A stretch of DNA of 64,000 bases from assembly GCF_029873635.1 (NCBI RefSeq), contig NC_080421.1, positions 41,769,120-41,833,119 on the forward strand. The letters are read 5' to 3'. Positions 57,552 to 64,000 of this stretch are shown here, piece after piece; position 1 is the first letter of the stretch, and every line of letters starts with the position of its first letter. Source of the stretch: Malania oleifera. Its lineage: Eukaryota > Streptophyta > Magnoliopsida > Santalales > Ximeniaceae. The position numbers were made by a program, and so were the translations under genes. Under the pieces are notes generated by a model that made no database searches, was not told where the DNA came from, and saw only the letters and a list, made by a program, of their open reading frames with translations.

Positions 57552-60500
57552 ATGGAAGGAGAGAAGCAGATGAGGAAGGGAAGAGAGAGGCACCCTTTGT
57601 TGAGAAGAGGAGGGGGAGAGGGAAGTGGCAGTGGTCACAGCCATGGCTTCTCTTCTTCCCAAATTCAATCACTTGCAGCTTTCTGTGAGACCCTCATTCC
57701 TCCCTTGCCTCCCCAAAAGATAAACCCCCCCAGTCCTAGCCAGGATCTTCTTTCCTTCTACCAAGCATCTGGGTCTCAGTCTCCCATTCCCGATGAGGTA
57801 ACATCAATTGAACATCCACTCATTTTGCGTTTCTTTTTCTGCTATTCTCCTGGAACTGTGTGTGTGTTTCTTTTTAGATTTCTTTTTTTTTTGGGGGGGG
57901 GGGGGGATGGGGGGTGGGGAAGGGGTTGGTTGATGGTGATAAAATCTAACTGGGTTTGTGCGGATTCTCAGTTTTTCGTTTTGTTTTAATGGAGAGCAGG
58001 TGGCAGAGTTATTGGTGAAGAGGGGTTTATCAGAAGCTGTGAGCTTGGTGAGCTCGGTCCTGAAGATCCTCTCAACAAGACTGGGCACATTGTTGCTGTG
58101 TGGGCGTCTTTGTTTTAACTGGAGATGGCCATTTATCCACAAATTCTCAGAAATTTCCTTGGAGAACAGAGAGAAAATTCTCCAGAAATGGTCAAGGCAA
58201 AGATATCTGATTCCCTTGAGAGTAGCTTTTGCTTTGATCAAGATCTTCTCCTGCTACATCTTTTTCTCTAGGGTATTGCCTCTGACCCGGTAAATTAAAT
58301 ATAACCTGCTCAGCACATGTTAGTTTCCTCGCTCTAAATTAGTTCAAGAAATTTGCTCTCTCTCTCTCTCCCTCCCTTTGATTGATAAATACAAATCAGA
58401 AGGTGTCTGAAATACATAAATCCTTCCTAATTATCCAATCGTTTCATTTGGAGATCACATTAAAAAAATAGCCAAAACAATCAGTAACACTAAATATCCA
58501 TGGGGGGGAAGGGGGGGAACAGCTACAGCATGGGATTTTCCTAAAGATGTTTAAAGCTATAAAAATAAAAACCCAGCTGCGGGCTGGATGTTTTCTCACT
58601 GAGGCTTGAAGACCAGTCCTAGAATTACTTTAATATCAGTAGCTATTATTAGCTTCTTTCCAGCTTTAATACTTGTATGAAGTTGAATTTGTAATAATTT
58701 TCTTGTTTCATTCCAGTCCTCAACATCTGAATGCCAGAAAACTCAAGCTGAGTACCCCCAAACAATTTTCAACATTTTATCCTGCCCAGCAAGGACGGGC
58801 AAGAAAATTTGAAAAACCAAACCAAACCGGACCAAAAAATCAGTTATCCATTTTTTCAGTTCAAAGTTCTCAATTTGTTTGATTAATGGTTTAATTTTGG
58901 TTCAGACCTTTCAATAATTATGGTTAATCAGACTGAACTGATATATTATAAATACATAAAAATATATATTATATAATTATATATTATATATTATTTAATA
59001 ACTTAGATAAAAATGTTAGATTACACTTTACCTAAAAGCTTAAGCTGTTAGGTTGTGGGCCAACAATGTATATCAAGCTTTAACACTCCCCCACACGTGC
59101 AGCCCAATAGTACGTGAAGAGATAAACAGATGATAAATAATGTCACAGAATAAAGACGGGCGACAAGATTAGAACCCAGGACCTCCTGGTATACAGAGCT
59201 CTGATACCATTTTAAATTACCACTTTACCTAAAAGCTTAAACTGTTAGGTTGTGGACCAACAATGTATATCAAGCTTTAACAAAAAGAAAATTGTTTTTT
59301 AGTATTTTAGAAAAACTTGAATTTGTCACTTCTGTATTATTTTTCAAGATTTACAACTTAGATTATGGATTTTGTTTACGTTCAATTCATGGGTGGATGG
59401 TTTTAGGCTTATGTTGGATACAAATTTTAGATTTATATCCTTTTATGACTTTTTTCTTTTTTTGAGAAAGCTTTTATGACTTCTTGTTGATGCCTGAATA
59501 GTTGAATTTTGAAATCTACATATCAGTTATACTAGAATAGAAAATAATAATTGGTAGTTACTTTAAAATTTTAAATTGAATCCAATGGTTTGGTTTGGTT
59601 AACCATTGGAAATTGGCCTAAAGATCAGTTAACCGAGTTTTGGTTAACCATTTAAAATGTTTAGGTTTCGATTTGTATTTTCTAATAGACCAAAACTTCA
59701 ATTCACTTAGTTATTAAGCATGACCAGCCACACCAATCATAGCATGACCAGCCACACCAATCATAGCAATCTGCCTTGTTCATCCTTAGTCCAATCAGGC
59801 TATTGTAGATATAAAGTTACCTTGTACCCTTCTCACTTCCTGCTCCGAGGAAAACACTGTTCCAGTAATGCAACATTTTGTTATTATTCAACTCCACAAT
59901 ATGCCCATCTCTCTTGAGTTTGAAGGTGGCAGGAAAAGTAATATGTATTTTGCATCTTACATTTGTTATCACTTAGTTTCATCCTCAAGATTTTAAGGAG
60001 TTGGTAATTTATTGATGAAGAATTACTCTTTTTTTTTTTTTTAACAGATTGCTGTTTCTTTTCCCCATTTAACTTTTTTTTTCTCTAGGATATTTAGTTG
60101 TTGAATAGAATTTCTTTTCCCGTTTTGTTGCAGATTGATGAGAATTTAGAAAATCCAGCATGGAAAGCAATTGGATACCATGTGGACACTGAAGAGAACT
60201 TTATCATACCTTGGAAGGAGAGACCTCTTCAGAGGGGAATGATAGAAACCATGCATGAAAATGACTCAACCTTACTCCAATCTTTAACCCAGAAAGGCCT
60301 TGAAGTTACTGAAGATTCAAAACAAAACATTTACAAGATCAAGTGCGATGTCGTGATTGTTGGTTCTGGTTGTGGTGGAGGGGTTGCAGCTGCAGTTCTC
60401 GCAAGCTCTGGCCACAAAGTCATTGTTCTAGAGAAAGGAAACTACTTTGTACCCGAAGATTACTCTGGTCTGGAAGGCCCCTCCATGAACCAATTATATG

Positions 60501-61933
60501 AGTCGGGTGGCATCCTATCGACCCACAATGGGAAAATGATGATCTTGGCAGGATCAACTGTGGGCGGCGGCTCTGCTGTCAATTGGTCGGTGTGCATCAA
60601 AACACCAAATTCTGTTCTCAAAGAGTGGTGTGTGGATCATGAATTACAACTTTTTGGGAGTTCTGACTATCTTTCTGCCATGGATATTGTGTGTAAAAGG
60701 ATAGGAGTTACAGGGAACTGTATTAAGGAAGGGTTTCAGAATCAAATTCTTCGTAAAGGGTGTGCAAATCTCGGTTTGAAAGTCGATTCAGTGTTGAGGA
60801 ATTCCTCAGAAGGCCACTACTGCGGTTCTTGTTGTTACGGATGTAAAACTGGAGATAAAAAAGGTACTGATTCTACTTGGCTAGTAGATGCTGTACACCA
60901 TGGGGCAGTAATCTTAGCAGGATGTAAAGCTGAAAAATTTATGTTGGAGAATAACCAGAATGGACACACAAGAAAGAAATGTTTGGGAGTGATTGCAACA
61001 GCTTTAGGCAAGAATATTAGAAAGACACTGCACATCGAGTCTAAAGCAACTGTATCTGCATGTGGATCTCTCCTGACTCCCCCTTTGATGATTGCTAGTG
61101 GCCTGGAGAACCCAAATATTGGCAAGAACCTTCATCTCCACCCTGCTCTACTGGTGTGGGGATATTTTCCAGAATCTATGTCGGAATTCAAGGGGAAAAA
61201 TTTTGAGGGGGGGATCATCACTTCAATTCATAAGGTGGTTTCAGAGGAGTCCAATGTTAGGGCAATTATAGAAACCCCTGCACTGGGCCCTGGCTCATTT
61301 TCTGTACTATGTCCATGGGTTTCAGGCCTTGACATGAAGGAACGGATGGTGAAGTATGCAAGGACTGCTCACCTTTTCGCATTGGTCAGAGATCAAGGAT
61401 CAGGAGAAGTGAAGGTGGAGGGAAAGATAAAACATCATTTAAATGCACGTGACAAAGAAAATCTTAAGATAGGTTTGAGGCAGGCTTTGAGAATTCTGGT
61501 TGCTGCTGGAGCTGTTGAAGTGGGAACTCATCGGAGTGATGGGCAGAGAATTAAATGTAAAGGGGTTAAGAAAGAGGACTTGGAGGAGTTCTTAGACACG
61601 ATTACAGTGGTTGGAGGGGCTAGGTCAGGGGAAGAGCACTGGACCACATATTCTTCAGCGCACCAGATGGGGAGTTGTAGAATGGGTGCTACCGAGGAAA
61701 AAGGTGCAGTAGATGAGAATGGTGAGAGTTGGGAAGCGAAAGGCCTATATGTATGTGATGGAAGTGTTCTCCCAAGTGCAATTGGGGTCAATCCTATGAT
61801 AACCATACAATCCACTGCTTATTGCATCTCAAAGAGGATTGCAGAATCCTTAAAGAAAGAAAAATTCTTGGCAGATAATGATCTTAACTTAAAATTTTGG
61901 GGAAAACAGAAGCAAAAAGAGGGGCGGAGGTAA
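57552..61933 (+). CDS. Long-chain fatty alcohol oxidase (GMC oxidoreductase), 3 exons
   Basis: Predicted 772-residue protein from exons 57552-57797, 58000-58272 and 60134-61933. Both introns are phase 0 with GT-AG ends. Exon 1 has the HPLLRRGG and [11 protein letters not shown] region. Exon 2 has [18 protein letters not shown] and a hydrophobic membrane segment (about residues 155-172). Exon 3 carries the FAD-binding [19 protein letters not shown] motif ending in LEKG, a Cys-rich [18 protein letters not shown] segment, the GMC active-site region [11 protein letters not shown], and C-terminal [19 protein letters not shown]. Length and order match plant FAO proteins (about 740-770 residues), membrane-bound enzymes that oxidise long-chain alcohols to aldehydes, producing hydrogen peroxide. 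No stops or shifts were seen. Intron 2 (1861 bp) contains a TRIM, and a MULE lies just upstream. Confidence 0.92.
57798..57999 (+). other. Intron 1 of the alcohol oxidase gene
   Basis: Starts GTAACATC and ends GAGAGCAG. It includes a poly-T/poly-G junction (57881-57925) with several G-runs that could form a G-quadruplex. Confidence 0.8.
59014..59282 (-). mobile_element. TRIM element with 72-73 bp LTRs in intron 2
   Basis: Direct repeats 59014-59085 and 59210-59282 (minus strand TGTTAAAGCTTGATATACAT and onward) bound a 124-bp interior. Read on the minus strand, TGGTATCAGAGC (59209-59198), a perfect initiator-Met primer site, directly follows the first LTR. GTGTGGGGGAG (59096-59086), a polypurine tract, directly precedes the second. 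Flanks AAAAA (59009-59013) and AAAAG (59283-59287) fit a 5-bp duplication. No coding capacity. It is complete in structure at only 269 bp. Confidence 0.92.
59717..59764. repeat. Two perfect 24-bp tandem copies in intron 2
   Basis: AGCATGACCAGCCACACC followed by AATCAT, twice without change, then AGCA. Confidence 0.9.
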
Positions 61934-64000
61934 TGGGAAATAAGCTGATTGTATGACACAGTAAAAGAAATTGCTGCTATTCATCATCTTACTCAAAAGG
62001 GTGGTGGACATCACCTTCAATTTCTTTTTTTTTTTCTCTCCAGATTTTCTTATAACTTTTCAGGGATAGTTGCATGGTTAATTGGGTGGCTTTTGAAAGT
62101 TGATTTTTTGTCTTCTTCTACACAACTACTTTATTTGTAGAGAAGAGAAATAGATCTATCTTTTAAGACTGGCAAGTACGGATGAGAGGCAACATTGAAA
62201 CCCTAGAATCTGATTCCACAATGACTTGCCTGTACTCTTTCCTTCCAAACCATGACAATGCCTTACCCAGGCTAAAAGTTCTGATATCAAGTAATTACAT
62301 GGGCCTATACTACAAGATATCTTCCATTACAATCACTTCTTACTCTTCTTACCGTTGACTCAAGATTGCTCTTGTGCTGCATTTGGAAGCATGGATTTGG
62401 ACCTTAGATTTGGATATGGTGAATTTAGAAAAAAAAAAAATTCAGGTATATTTTGTATTACGTCTTATGCAAATCCACACAAATTTAAATCTAAAGCCTC
62501 TCCCTAATATAGGGTTATATTTGATTTGTAAAATTGAAAGAAATGATAATTTAAATGGAGAACATGATGAAATCAATTGATAAATTTTATTTTATTTTAT
62601 TTTATTCTAAATTTTTTCTATGTACCAAGCAGAAGTCTCGCTTGTATTAATTTTAACCCAACCCATTGGAGGTAAGTTCCAACCAATAAAAATTGCTTCT
62701 TAGGCATGCACCATGACCATCTTCCTTCCATAAAATTCAGTCCTTCACAAAATTGTTTTCACAAATTTTGATCTCCAAATTGTATTCTCGATCCTACCGA
62801 TGAAAACTACACTTGTTATAACTCTTCTGAATCCACCAAGTAGCACAAGTGCCCTAGGCAATTCTTGCCTAAAACCAACACCTCTATAATGTAATCCAAC
62901 CAAGGTAATAATTGCCACTAAAAAAAAAAAAAAAAAACTACCTTTCTACTGGAACTAATGAAGATATTTCAAATTATTCTAGCAATTGACACCTCAGGAC
63001 AGGCATTGTATCTTTCCAAAGGCCACATAAAGCAACTATCATTACTAGAAAATCACTATCTAAGTCTTACCTCACTTGTCGAAATTCAATTGTCGTTTGC
63101 AACCACCATAGTATCAGATCCTTTCTAAATTTCAACTTTCTTGACGACCTTCCAAAAATGGAACTTTTCTAATCCTACCCCGTCTATTTTAACTAATCAT
63201 ATCTTGTAAAAACCCTAGGGTCGGGGAATAGCCATAGCTAGCACTATTGCTCTTTCTCTCTCTCTCTCCAAAAGTGTGAAGAGCACTTTTTTTTTAGCTT
63301 CTTCATTGCGCCTACTTTATGTAGATAAACTTGCTTAAAGATTGAACCTCTCGGTGACTACTAAAAGAGAATTGATTGAGAAAGCAGCATTTCCAAAGCT
63401 TGGTATACTTCCATCTCTCTTTATCCTCTTTATAATCAAACAAGGTAGGATTTTGGTTTCTATTATTTCTATTATGGTTTCTCACACATGTTTCCACAAA
63501 CAACTAAAACCATAAGAAAAACATGCTAGAGATATAAATATTGCATTAAAAAAATTATATGATATTAAATCTTGATTAGATGGGGTATTTGTGGATTGTT
63601 ATAAAAAAAATATTTTTTAAAAAAAGAATTTTCAAATATAATGGTAATAAAGAAGGATTGATTAAAATTTAAGGGTTGGTGAAGTTTTTTAGGTCACTTT
63701 TTCTCCCTTATTGTCATCCTTCTTATTAGTTGTAACCTTACTATATTGGGATACTGATGATTTGCTATAAGGTTGTGCCAATAGGGTGGTTAGATTCAAT
63801 TGCTAATAATGAGTCTCAAATTGGCTGAGTCTAAGTTGAGTCTAGCCTAAAGAGGTCAAGCTCAACAAGTTTCAAGAGGGTCTGAAGCTAGTATGAGTTA
63901 GAAGCCATGGTAAAAGTCACAACCAAATGCCAAGTCATTCTATAGTTAGCTATTTCCATCCATTTAACAATAACCTTCTTGCCACCTTCTTCCTAAATTT
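61934..64000. other. 3' flank of the alcohol oxidase gene, nothing further recognised
   Basis: Trailer and intergenic DNA with poly-T and poly-A runs (62025, 62920) and a short CT repeat (63250-63268). Only short chance frames. Confidence 0.4.

Noticed and set aside
61528-61815. Minus-strand frames within the oxidase gene (also 60835-61125)
   Set aside because: Antisense shadows of a well-conserved coding exon.

Overview
This is a repeat-rich plant nuclear segment, most likely from a dicot with a medium to large genome; the species cannot be told from the sequence. The evidence is AT-rich intergenic DNA, intron-bearing genes, type I MADS-box and long-chain alcohol oxidase genes, and many plant LTR retrotransposon types. 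Roughly two thirds of the window is recognisable transposon sequence. Two ordinary host genes look intact: an intronless AGL62-like MADS-box gene (16198-16881, +) and a three-exon GMC-type long-chain fatty alcohol oxidase gene (57552-61933, +). A third intact small reading frame, an arabinogalactan-peptide-like gene (9818-10012, +), lies inside a hAT-type DNA transposon.

Layout. 1-8072: a decayed Ty1/copia element broken by a Ty3/gypsy LTR (1-1753) and by a copia-type LTR (about 3763-7765), which itself contains a gypsy solo LTR (3968-6298, TSD GAATG). 8700-9000: one end of a CACTA transposon. 9518-10314: the hAT element with the AG-peptide gene (8-bp TSD TACATGCA). 11100-12827: a gypsy LTR with a duplicated end. 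13241-13532: a foldback MITE. 14105-15690: degenerate tandem repeats upstream of the MADS-box gene. 18650-43753: a four-layer nest. A copia solo LTR (TSD GTATT) holds a gypsy/chromovirus-like element on the minus strand (18663-42010, TSD TTGGG). The 5' LTR of that element holds an Athila-like element (27955-41887, TSD GTAGT), whose pol is broken by a copia 3' LTR fragment (about 33689-37110). 45470-54600: a diverged tandem duplication split by a gag-only gypsy element (47753-53852). 54769-57309: a long-TIR Mutator-like element ending 242 bp before the oxidase start codon. 59014-59282: a tiny complete TRIM with 72-73 bp LTRs in oxidase intron 2.

The most interesting signal is shared LTR architecture. 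Eight LTRs from both superfamilies carry an array of short imperfect palindromes upstream of their TATA box. The core differs by family: TCGTCGACGA, AACCGTCGACGGTT, GGGTACCCGAAC, CAGTCAACTGTC, ACTAGTCGACGAGT, GTGGGCCCCAC. In addition, seven gypsy LTRs share a TGAGA-N4-TCTCA hairpin, and five share a second hairpin with a UUCG/UACG-type loop whose stem changes in a pairing-preserving way. These were read by eye; no alignment, folding or database search was run.
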